Positions 1-6,608 of a stretch of 34,159 nt of DNA are shown one piece after another (the stretch's first letter is position 1; each line of letters begins with the position of its first letter). The notes beneath the pieces are model-generated. The model was not told the origin of the DNA. It searched no databases and saw nothing but the letters and a program-made list of their open reading frames with translations. Source of the stretch: a virus; IMG/VR virus record IMGVR_UViG_3300046002_003840, positions 1 through 34,159 of that record; one strand, written 5' to 3'. The position numbers and the translations under genes were made by a program.

Positions 1-3
1 AGA

Positions 4-129
4 ATTTATTATACCATAAAAATAATTTTTGTTTAACCATAAATAGTCCATATAGGAGAGCCATATATTTTTATATATATGGTATGAATTATATAAAAAC
101 AGGTGGTAAACTAAATACAATTAACGAAA
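4..129. repeat. Direct terminal repeat, left copy
   Basis: These 126 bases are identical to 34034-34159, with a constant offset of 34,030. The simplest reading is an assembly overlap of a circular or circularly permuted genome of about 34,030 bp. A true short terminal repeat is the alternative. The match breaks at bases 1-3 (aga here, cat at 34031-34033), exactly where the start codon of the GIY-YIG gene lies in the right copy. The repeat holds the divergent control region between that gene and the nuclease gene at 84. Confidence 0.9.
61..82. promoter_or_regulatory. Inverted repeat just upstream of the nuclease gene
   Basis: CCATATAT at 61-68 and ATATATGG at 75-82 are perfect inverted arms around TTTTAT, ending one base before the ATG at 84. 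Its place in the divergent region between a nuclease gene and a GIY-YIG gene suggests an operator or a hairpin that hides the start. That function is inference; in AT-rich DNA some such palindromes arise by chance. Confidence 0.4.
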
Positions 130-650
130 AATATGGTATTAATAATCCTAAAAAATGTGGATTTAGCATGAACAACATAATAAATAATAATAAATTTGAC
201 AGCGAAGAAGATTTATTAAATTTTATTGGTAAAGATAAAATACAACAATATGGTAAAGAATTATTTGAAGCAAGCATACAAGAAAATTACCAATCATCAT
301 TAGAAGAATGCATCAATTTCCAATATAGCCTATTTGTTGTTAACTCATTTAAAGGATTTAAAATGGAGAATAAAGCATACGAACTCCTTAAACATAATTA
401 TAATATAAAAAAGGCAACAAGCGATATAGATTGTAATTATTCAGTTGACCTTGTAATCAAACATAATAATACTATAATAGGTATACAAGTAAAACCAATA
501 TCTTATATAAATATGCCTAAACATAAAAAACAAATAAATATTATTAAAAACAACAGATTTAAAACTGAATATAATGCCAAAGTTCTATACCTATTTTATT
601 CACCTAATGAAGAATTTACGAATATGGAAACCATATTACAATATATATGA
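84..650 (+). CDS. Restriction-endonuclease-like protein, PD-(D/E)XK type
   Basis: A protein of 188 residues. The C-terminal half has the layout of a PD-(D/E)XK nuclease core: a helix with Glu95 (MENKAYELL), then Asp122 in SVDLVI, then Gln135-Val-Lys137 in GIQVKPIS, with Gln replacing the usual Glu/Asp of the ExK half motif. The N-terminal TGGKLN segment and overall length recall MjaI-like type II restriction enzymes, but that family assignment is from memory and tentative. A beta-class DNA methyltransferase lies about 2.3 kb downstream on the same strand, so a phage-borne restriction-modification pair is plausible. The ATG follows a perfect inverted repeat at 61-82, and the gene overlaps the next one by four bases (ATGA), implying coupled translation. 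The alternative is a solitary nuclease that attacks host or rival DNA. Confidence 0.55.
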   Translation: MNYIKTGGKLNTINEKYGINNPKKCGFSMNNIINNNKFDSEEDLLNFIGKDKIQQYGKELFEASIQENYQSSLEECINFQYSLFVVNSFKGFKMENKAYELLKHNYNIKKATSDIDCNYSVDLVIKHNNTIIGIQVKPISYINMPKHKKQINIIKNNRFKTEYNAKVLYLFYSPNEEFTNMETILQYI

Positions 651-847
651 AATATAAATTAACAAAAATAAACATACCAGAAAAGTTTTGTAGTAAATGT
701 GGTGATTGGTATTTAATACAAGCAGAAGATGGTAAAACTATACAAGAATTAGCAGAGCCATTTTATAATATGTTACTTATGTTAATGGATTATAATAAAA
801 TAAAACAAGCAGCAGATGAATGGCAAAGAATAAATAATCCATCATAA
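647..847 (+). CDS. Small protein with CxxC knuckle
   Basis: A 66-residue protein whose ATG overlaps the stop of the nuclease gene (ATGA), so it is probably translated with it. One CxxC pair (FCSKCGDW, residues 14-21) could be half of a zinc site or a dimeric zinc clasp; no second pair is visible. The rest looks helical, with an acidic middle (QAEDGKT) and a Met/Leu-rich stretch (MLLMLMDY). The family is not recognised. Coupling to the nuclease makes a regulator or accessory subunit possible, but nothing in the sequence proves that. Confidence 0.65.
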   Translation: MKYKLTKINIPEKFCSKCGDWYLIQAEDGKTIQELAEPFYNMLLMLMDYNKIKQAADEWQRINNPS

Positions 848-876
848 ATACATATTTTAAATATAATATATAATAT

Positions 877-1041
877 ATGAATTATGAAAAAATATTAACC
901 AGAAAACAAAAAATACTTTTTACACTAAAAAGGATATTACCAAATTATACAAATCAAGAAATGGAAGATGATATAATTTTGTTAAAAATACAAATATTAT
1001 TACAAAATGACAAAAAATACAGGAATAAGCGAATTATTTAA
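877..1041 (+). CDS. Small basic hypothetical protein
   Basis: An open frame of 54 codons starting at ATG 877 and ending at TAA 1039-1041. The product is basic in its first half (Lys/Arg-rich around RKQKILFTLKR) and helical. It overlaps the start of the next gene at 1007 by 35 bases in another frame. The same overlap length recurs between the next two genes, so the arrangement looks like compact phage packing rather than chance. It fills the otherwise empty gap between 847 and 1007. The function is unknown. Confidence 0.45.
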   Translation: MNYEKILTRKQKILFTLKRILPNYTNQEMEDDIILLKIQILLQNDKKYRNKRII

Positions 1042-1405
1042 CTTTTGCATCGAAGAATCCAATCAAGTACCTGACTTTATAAATATAAGAACAAAGGCAC
1101 ATAAGTTACCATATAGTACAATATGCGCCTTAGTATCAGAATTAACCTATTTAATTAAACCAATTTTCTTAAACGAAAAGGATATTTTTAGATTTTTAAT
1201 AGATTTTGAAGTAATGGCAGCAAATGGATTTGAACCAATTGCTTCATCAGTATTATACCTAAAATGTCTTCAATATATAAATGGTATAGTAGATGAATTA
1301 ATGGAAAAAGCAGAACAACTACAAGAATATGAAGCAGCAAAAAACCTACATATTTTTAAAAAATTACGAAATGAATATCAACACAGAGATTACTTTAAGG
1401 ACTGA
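1007..1405 (+). CDS. Hypothetical helical protein
   Basis: A protein of 132 residues, predicted mostly helical, with no recognised motif. The C-terminal part (from about residue 85) is rich in Glu, Lys and Gln and could form a coiled coil. It overlaps its upstream neighbour and the sigma-like gene downstream by 35 bases each, placing it in a tight operon of early or regulatory genes. A partner of the sigma-like protein is conceivable, but only by position. Confidence 0.6.
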   Translation: MTKNTGISELFNFCIEESNQVPDFINIRTKAHKLPYSTICALVSELTYLIKPIFLNEKDIFRFLIDFEVMAANGFEPIASSVLYLKCLQYINGIVDELMEKAEQLQEYEAAKNLHIFKKLRNEYQHRDYFKD

Positions 1406-1922
1406 AATATTGGATTACATATTAAATAACCAAATTATTAATCAATATTTTAATAAAATAGAATATGAATATAGAGATGATTTTAGAAGCCATATTTGGC
1501 TCATCATTATGGAAATGATAGAAAATAAATGGGATAAAGTTGTAGAATTATATAATAAAAATGAATTAGGTAAATTTATAATAGGTATTATGAATAATCA
1601 ACTTAAAAGTAATACGAGTTCATTTACCAAAGATTATAAAAACAAAAAATTTATATATCCCGACGATTTACCAGAAGTAGAAGATGAACCAATGGTAGTG
1701 ATAAACACAAGAATTATATTAATGAAGGTGTTAAATATATTAAATAATATACACTTTGTAGATGCCATCTTGTTTAAACTATATTATGGTATATGTCCTG
1801 TAACAAATGAGATAACTGAACCTAAAACATATCAACAGATACAAACTATAATAAATATAAATTATCAAACCGTGAGAAATTCGGTATTGAAAACCAAAAA
1901 ATTAATACAAGAATCTATATGA
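1371..1922 (+). CDS. Sigma-70/ECF-like transcription factor
   Basis: Two blocks resemble sigma regions 2 and 4. An N-terminal helical segment (DDFRSHIWLIIMEM, then NELGKFIIGIMNNQLKSN) is like region 2. A C-terminal helix-turn-helix (TYQQIQTIININYQTVRNSV, then LKTKKLIQ) is like region 4. Linker residues around 105-120 are acidic (PEVEDEP). I prefer the ATG at 1371 (183 residues) to an in-frame ATG at 1329, because the longer form adds only a stretch deep inside the previous gene. Phages of Bacteroidota often encode such divergent sigma-like proteins, and its place before the methyltransferase and terminase genes fits control of late transcription. Its target promoter was not identified. A generic helix-turn-helix regulator is the alternative. 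Confidence 0.6.
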   Translation: MNINTEITLRTEILDYILNNQIINQYFNKIEYEYRDDFRSHIWLIIMEMIENKWDKVVELYNKNELGKFIIGIMNNQLKSNTSSFTKDYKNKKFIYPDDLPEVEDEPMVVINTRIILMKVLNILNNIHFVDAILFKLYYGICPVTNEITEPKTYQQIQTIININYQTVRNSVLKTKKLIQESI

Positions 1923-2191
1923 TAACACTATTTAATATATTCATTTTAAGCTGGTTATTAACGCATTTTAGCCCTATAAAAATGATATTTGATATGATAC
2001 CCATTAAAAAATTAAATGCTTTATTTTCGCTTATAATTAGCATTATAGTATTACCATTTAGCTGCCTAATGTGTATGTCTTTTTGGATTGGTTTAATATG
2101 GACTCATTCAATTATAACTGCGGCTACTGTATCATTTATAGGTTATTTGTGGAGTAAAATAGAAGCTAAAATAGAATATGAGCGATTTTAG
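1919..2191 (+). CDS. Small membrane protein
   Basis: A protein of 90 residues with two clear hydrophobic stretches: about 34-57 (LFSLIISIIVLPFSCLMCMS) and about 60-80 (IGLIWTHSIITAATVSFIGY). The N-terminal 18 residues form a third hydrophobic patch. A charged tail (KIEAKIEYERF) follows. The start overlaps the stop of the sigma-like gene (ATGA), implying coupled translation. Holin-like or superinfection-exclusion roles are possible. A better holin candidate lies at 27366, so no function is assigned here. Confidence 0.6.
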   Translation: MITLFNIFILSWLLTHFSPIKMIFDMIPIKKLNALFSLIISIIVLPFSCLMCMSFWIGLIWTHSIITAATVSFIGYLWSKIEAKIEYERF

Positions 2192-2429
2192 AACATGTAA
2201 AGATTGTGGTATACAAGGTGATTTTGATTGGATGTGTAAACCGTGTTGGAGCGAATATAGAAAAAAGCGATATGAAGTAACAAAAAGGTTAAAAAGAAAT
2301 GCAACCACATTATTAGATATAAAAAATGTAGATAGGTTTTTTAAATCAGGTTATAAAGAAAGGATTAAAAAATATATAAACGAAGAAGTAATACCAGAAT
2401 TAGATAAGGTATATAAAAATAATAAATAA
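2178..2429 (+). CDS. Small zinc-finger-like protein
   Basis: An 83-residue protein with two Cys pairs near the N terminus: CKDCG at residues 7-11 and CKPC at about 20-23, followed by a basic helix (SEYRKKRYEVTKRLKRN). This resembles the zinc-binding part of HNH nucleases and other nucleic-acid-binding knuckles, but the His-Asn-His catalytic part is absent. It overlaps the membrane protein gene by 14 bases. DNA or RNA binding is likely from charge and zinc motif; the target is unknown. Confidence 0.6.
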   Translation: MSDFRTCKDCGIQGDFDWMCKPCWSEYRKKRYEVTKRLKRNATTLLDIKNVDRFFKSGYKERIKKYINEEVIPELDKVYKNNK

Positions 2430-2430
2430 T

Positions 2431-2640
2431 ATGAAACCAACACAAGAAGAAAAAGATTTCGTAATGCGACTACTAAAAGCAGGTGGAGCAGGATCAGAAG
2501 ATAAGCAAAAGATATTTGAACTTTATAAAAAATATATAGACCCTACACATTTAAGTTGGGTTGATACAAGCTGTGGTGGCTGCTCATCAAGTATATTGAG
2601 AATGTGGAACTTAGTTAAAGAATATATAATGAATAATTAA
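2431..2640 (+). CDS. Small hypothetical protein with CGGC motif
   Basis: A 69-residue protein starting one base after the previous stop. The central segment SWVDTSCGGCSSSILRMWN carries a CGGC pair that could bind metal or be redox active. The flanks are helical and charged. The family is not recognised with certainty. It belongs to the same tight run of small genes that leads to the methyltransferase. Confidence 0.6.
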   Translation: MKPTQEEKDFVMRLLKAGGAGSEDKQKIFELYKKYIDPTHLSWVDTSCGGCSSSILRMWNLVKEYIMNN

Positions 2641-2655
2641 AAAATAAATAAAAAT

Positions 2656-2976
2656 ATGAAAAGAAAACTTAACAACTATTATTTAACCATCAAAACTAAA
2701 ACCGACATATACGATTTTAGTCAAGATGCCTTTAATTTATATTATTTTACTTTAACAAATCAAGACTCATTAAATGAACTATTAAATGATACTTATAGTA
2801 AATATATAACAGAAGAAGGTATAGAGATTTATATATGCCAGGAACCAAATAGCAGTGATGATTCTAATAAAAAAAATGAGATAGTAAGATTGCTAAAAAA
2901 CTTACCTAAATATACCACAATTGTAAATAAAAAGGAAAGCAATAAAATAATATATACATTACAAAAAAATAAATAA
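2656..2976 (+). CDS. Hypothetical protein
   Basis: A 106-residue protein, basic at both ends, with no recognised domain. The sequence alternates short strands and helices (YYLTIKTKTDIYDF, IEIYICQEP). It lies between the small CGGC protein and the methyltransferase, ending one base before the methyltransferase start codon, so the two are likely translated from one message. A role beside the methyltransferase is possible only by position. Confidence 0.6.
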   Translation: MKRKLNNYYLTIKTKTDIYDFSQDAFNLYYFTLTNQDSLNELLNDTYSKYITEEGIEIYICQEPNSSDDSNKKNEIVRLLKNLPKYTTIVNKKESNKIIYTLQKNK

Positions 2977-2977
2977 T

Positions 2978-4189
2978 ATGAAGAAACAATTTAAATTAAT
3001 GCAAGGTGATAATATGGCAAGCCTTAAACAATTGCCAGACAATTCTATTGATAGTGTAGTAACCGATCCACCATATGGATTAAACTTTATGGGTAAAAAA
3101 TGGGATTATGATGTACCATCAGTAGAGTTTTGGACAGAAGTATATAGAGTTCTTAAACCAGGTGGTCATATTTTATCATTTGGTGGTACAAGAACTTATC
3201 ACAGAATGGTGGTTAATATAGAAGATGCTGGCTTTGAGATAAGAGATCAGATAATGTGGATATATGGTAGTGGCTTTCCAAAATCTCATAATATAGGTAA
3301 AGCAGTTGATAAGATTGAAGGTAATAAAAGAGAAGTTGTTGGTAAATCACCAAATGAAAGATTGAATAAAACAGACTGTGATAGTTTTGATTGTAATGGA
3401 TTAAAAAAAGAATTAGATATAACCAAAGGCAATTCAGCATATGAAGGTTATGGGACAAATCTCAAACCAGCAGTGGAGCCAATTTGTGTAGCAAGAAAAC
3501 CTTTAAGTGAAAAGACTGTTGCTGCTAATATGATGAAATGGGGCACAGGTGGTATTAATGTTGATGGTTGTAGAATAGAAGGTGCTTATGGAGATGGTGA
3601 GAATAAAGTTGTTGAAGGTAAAGAAGCGGTAATGATGGATAAATATGATGAAACAAGAAAAAGTGGAGCAGGTATGAAACAAAAAATTCAAGTAAGTAAT
3701 TCAGAAGGTAGATTCCCAGCAAATATTATATTTGATGAAGAAGCAGCACAATTATTGGATGAGCAAAGTGGTGTGAGTAAGTCAAGTAAATCTAATAAAC
3801 AATATAATAATGATGCCAATGGTAGAGTAGTTAAAAACTCTCCTGGTGGACAAAGAAGTCCTGAATCAACTTATTCTGACAAAGGTGGAGCAAGTCGCTT
3901 TTTTTATGTAGCAAAAGTTTCTAAGAAGGAGCGCAATTTAGGTGTGCCAGAAGATATGAAATCTACACATCCTACTATGAAGCCAATTAATCTTATGACA
4001 TATTTAATTAGATTAGTTACACCTGAAAATGGTATAGTATTAGAACCTTTTATGGGTTCAGGTTCAACTGGTATAGCAGCAATGTTAGAAGGTAGAAGAT
4101 TTGTAGGTATGGAAATGGATGCTGATTATTTTAAGATAGCCGAAAAGAGGATTGAAAGTTGGGAACAATATAAAAAATTAATTAAATAA
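2978..4189 (+). CDS. DNA methyltransferase, beta class (N6-adenine or N4-cytosine)
   Basis: A protein of 403 residues. Catalytic motif IV, TDPPYG, sits at 29-34, and the AdoMet-binding motif I, FMGSGSTG, at about 358-365, preceded by HPTMKP (motif X). This IV-target domain-X-I order defines the beta class of amino methyltransferases. The central 110-330 stretch is the likely target recognition domain; it is long and rich in Asn, Lys and Gly. The enzyme would methylate an exocyclic amino group in DNA with AdoMet as donor. It may protect phage DNA from the nuclease encoded at 84, from host restriction, or both. The recognition site cannot be read from the sequence. The gene is complete and sits just ahead of the terminase genes, a common position for phage methyltransferases. 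Confidence 0.93.
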   Translation: MKKQFKLMQGDNMASLKQLPDNSIDSVVTDPPYGLNFMGKKWDYDVPSVEFWTEVYRVLKPGGHILSFGGTRTYHRMVVNIEDAGFEIRDQIMWIYGSGFPKSHNIGKAVDKIEGNKREVVGKSPNERLNKTDCDSFDCNGLKKELDITKGNSAYEGYGTNLKPAVEPICVARKPLSEKTVAANMMKWGTGGINVDGCRIEGAYGDGENKVVEGKEAVMMDKYDETRKSGAGMKQKIQVSNSEGRFPANIIFDEEAAQLLDEQSGVSKSSKSNKQYNNDANGRVVKNSPGGQRSPESTYSDKGGASRFFYVAKVSKKERNLGVPEDMKSTHPTMKPINLMTYLIRLVTPENGIVLEPFMGSGSTGIAAMLEGRRFVGMEMDADYFKIAEKRIESWEQYKKLIK

Positions 4190-4216
4190 ACTATATATTA
4201 TAAAGGATTAGAATAT

Positions 4217-4582
4217 ATGAGATTTGATAAAGATAAATTAATAGAAGAGGTAGTTAGGATGAGAATAAAAGACTTAGCCTCTACCTCTACTATTTTAGAA
4301 TATGTAATGAAGGAGGCTAATGTTAAACAGGCACAGGCTTATAACTATTTAGCTGACGCACAGGCAATAATTGCTAATATGTATAAAGATATAAGAAAGG
4401 CAGCATTAGAAGAGGCGATAGCACAAACGCAAACATTATTGGAGCAGGCAGAAACTATTGCTGATAAGTTGAAGGTAAGACAAGAGTTGAGCAAGCTACA
4501 AGGACTTTATGTTGATAAAATAGAACATAGTGGTGAAGTTAGTATTAAAACAATAAGATTATTAGGACCAGATGAAGGATAA
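4217..4582 (+). CDS. terS: Terminase small subunit
   Basis: A protein of 121 residues directly before the large terminase, overlapping it by 11 bases. The N-terminal part (about 15-50) can form a helix-turn-helix (STILEYVMKEANVKQAQAYN), as expected for binding the packaging site. The middle (about 60-100) is a Gln/Glu/Ala-rich helical region (EEAIAQTQTLLEQAETIADK) suited to ring oligomerisation, and the tail (IKTIRLLGPDEG) may contact the large subunit. Assignment rests on position, size and architecture rather than a strict signature. Confidence 0.8.
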   Translation: MRFDKDKLIEEVVRMRIKDLASTSTILEYVMKEANVKQAQAYNYLADAQAIIANMYKDIRKAALEEAIAQTQTLLEQAETIADKLKVRQELSKLQGLYVDKIEHSGEVSIKTIRLLGPDEG

Positions 4583-5738
4583 TTTAGACATACAACATAC
4601 AGTAGTATTTAGTCGCAATCTTAAAGCATATGAAAATGGTAAAAGATTTATATGTAATCAAGGTGGTAGTAGAAGTTCTAAAACATATTCTATAATCCAA
4701 CTGTTAATATATCTATGTTTAGTTACACCAAAGTTACAGGTATCAGTAGTTAGAAAATCTTTTCCTGCGCTTCGTGGTTCTGTACTACGAGATTTTGTTG
4801 AGATAATGAATGAATTAGGATTATATGATATAAATAACCATAATAAAACAGAACAAAGATACATATTCTCGAATAAGGCAAGCATAGAGTTTTTCTCAAT
4901 AGATGATAGTCAGAAGGTAAGAGGTAGAAAAAGAGATATATGTTATTGTAATGAAGGCAACGAACTGACACGAGAAGATTATTTACAATTAAATATGAGA
5001 ACCTCTAAATGTTTATTTATAGATTTTAATCCATCTGATGACGAACATTATTTATACGAATTAATGAAAGAAGATAATGCTATATTAATTAAATCTACAT
5101 ATTTAGATAACATTTATTTAAGTGAGGATATTAAAAAAGAAATAGCAAACCTTATAAATGTGGATGAGAACTATTATAAAATATACGCATTAGGTGAGCG
5201 ACCTATACCAAACACAAGAATATATACACATTTTAGGCAAATAGAATTAATGCCGCCAGTTGATGATTGGTGTTATGGTATAGATTTTGGTTATAATCAC
5301 CCTACTTGTTTATTAAAAATAAGTTGGTCTGATGGTAATGTTTATGTAAAAGAAGAATTATATAAATCCAATTTAACCAGTCAAGATATTATAAAAGAAA
5401 TGAATAATTTAGGTATAGATAAAAAGAAATATTGTTTTGCCGATTACGCACGACCAGAAATAATAGAAGATTTAAGGCGTGCTGGTTATAATATGAAAGA
5501 AGCAGTCAAAGATGTAAAAGAAGGTATAATGTCTGTTAAAATGAATAAGATATTTGTAGATAAGACAAGTTTAAATGTATGGAAAGAGTTTAAAATGTAT
5601 TCTTGGAAGACAAATAAAGAACAAATATTAGATGAGCCAGTTAAATTATATGATGATGCTATGGACGCATTGAGGTATGCAATATATACAACAGAAAAAA
5701 GAGGTAGATATGATAAAAAATATGTAGGTTTCTTTTAG
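4572..5738 (+). CDS. terL: Terminase large subunit, packaging ATPase and nuclease
   Basis: A protein of 388 residues. Walker A is GGSRSSKT at 31-38, and a Walker B-like ICYCNEG with catalytic Glu is near 120-127. The RNase H-like nuclease domain shows its three acidic positions: Asp near 238 (YGIDFGYNHPT), Asp near 290 (FADYARPE) and Asp near 361-364 (DDAMDALRYA). This is the pattern of PBSX/Terminase_3 family enzymes. It pumps DNA into the prohead at the portal and cuts concatemers. It follows and overlaps the small subunit gene. Length is slightly short for the family, but all motifs are present. Confidence 0.95.
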   Translation: MKDNLDIQHTVVFSRNLKAYENGKRFICNQGGSRSSKTYSIIQLLIYLCLVTPKLQVSVVRKSFPALRGSVLRDFVEIMNELGLYDINNHNKTEQRYIFSNKASIEFFSIDDSQKVRGRKRDICYCNEGNELTREDYLQLNMRTSKCLFIDFNPSDDEHYLYELMKEDNAILIKSTYLDNIYLSEDIKKEIANLINVDENYYKIYALGERPIPNTRIYTHFRQIELMPPVDDWCYGIDFGYNHPTCLLKISWSDGNVYVKEELYKSNLTSQDIIKEMNNLGIDKKKYCFADYARPEIIEDLRRAGYNMKEAVKDVKEGIMSVKMNKIFVDKTSLNVWKEFKMYSWKTNKEQILDEPVKLYDDAMDALRYAIYTTEKRGRYDKKYVGFF

Positions 5739-5796
5739 AAAACCATTTTATTAATTTAATATATAAATAATAAACACAAAAATAATATATATAAAT

Positions 5797-6384
5797 ATGA
5801 GATTCAAATTTGAAGAAGCTGAGTATAATATGACAACCAATTGGAGTGATATGACTATGAGGCAGTTTATTGATTTAAACAAAATACAAGAAAAACAAAA
5901 GGTGTTAGCCATGTCTGATGATATACTAACTCAACAATTAGTAGAAGTTTTAGCAAAGGTAGATATAGGTGTATTTGATGAGATGTCTTATGGTCAATTA
6001 TGTGAGTTAGCTGTACCATTAGTTGAATTAATGAATAGTTTAAATAGTTTAAATGCTGTTAACATTACACCACCATTATATTTTGAAGTAGGTGGTATCA
6101 ATTATAGTTACAAACAAAATGCTTTTGATTATAATGTTGGTGAAGTGAGTGATATAAAGACAATGATAACTAATAAAAAGAATGATTGGGATTATTTGGC
6201 TGATATAGCATCAGTAATGATAAGACCAGCTACCAAAGAAGTAACAGAAGGTGGTACAGAATATTGGAAGTTAATAAAAAGAAATCCGTTAGATTTTGAA
6301 TCTAATAAAAGAGTAATACTATCTATGAAATTGGTAGATGTAATACCAGTCATTAATTTTTTTTTGAATGGATTGCTGAAATAG
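5797..6384 (+). CDS. Tail assembly chaperone-like protein, zero-frame product
   Basis: A 195-residue protein. The first half (DMTMRQFIDLNKIQE, LTQQLVEVLAKVD) is helical and resembles the N-terminal part of gpG-type tail assembly chaperones, although the match is structural rather than a clear family hit. Near its end the message runs over nine T residues at 6357-6365, and a second frame then stays open for about 80 codons with protein-like composition. The layout copies the lambda gpG/gpGT pair, in which a small fraction of ribosomes make a longer chaperone. The location is unusual: right after the terminase rather than before the tape measure gene, which lies 12 kb away. Confidence 0.65.
   Translation: MRFKFEEAEYNMTTNWSDMTMRQFIDLNKIQEKQKVLAMSDDILTQQLVEVLAKVDIGVFDEMSYGQLCELAVPLVELMNSLNSLNAVNITPPLYFEVGGINYSYKQNAFDYNVGEVSDIKTMITNKKNDWDYLADIASVMIRPATKEVTEGGTEYWKLIKRNPLDFESNKRVILSMKLVDVIPVINFFLNGLLK
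6357..6366 (+). promoter_or_regulatory. Probable -1 ribosomal frameshift site
   Basis: In the zero frame the T run reads as U UUU UUU at 6357-6363, then U UUU UUG at 6360-6366. Both match the X XXY YYZ rule for -1 slippage. The zero frame stops at 6384. The -1 frame has no good start near the site, only an internal ATG at 6468, so slippage is the natural way to express it. A single-base sequencing error in the nine-T run is the alternative. Confidence 0.7.
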
Positions 6385-6608
6385 ACAAAAGATACGAAAA
6401 GTTATATTCAAGTAGAGGTGGTGATGGATTTGCTCCAAAAATACCAGAAGAATTTGGTTGGCACTCAATGATAAATAGATTAGCCAAAGATGATATAACA
6501 AAATTTGAACAAGTAGTTGAACTAAATTATATAATGGCACTTAACCAACTATCATTATGGTATTACCAAGACAAAGTAGAAGAGTACCACATAAAAAAGA
6601 AAAAATAA
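6357..6608 (+). CDS. Tail assembly chaperone extension in the -1 frame
   Basis: After a -1 slip, translation continues as FFFEWIAEIDKRYEKLYSS and ends with a Lys-rich tail (EEYHIKKKK) at TAA 6606-6608, one codon before the next gene. The segment is helical (DDITKFEQVVELNYIMALNQ) and would extend the zero-frame chaperone to about 270 residues. The open frame, its proper ending at the next start codon and its plausible amino-acid composition make it real coding sequence. In known systems the extended form binds the tape measure protein through its extra domain. Confidence 0.7.
   Translation, partial: FFFEWIAEIDKRYEKLYSSRGGDGFAPKIPEEFGWHSMINRLAKDDITKFEQVVELNYIMALNQLSLWYYQDKVEEYHIKKKK

Noticed and set aside
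5739-5796. Promoter between the large terminase and the chaperone gene
   Set aside because: Only A/T-rich sequence without TAnnTTTG or another clear box is visible.
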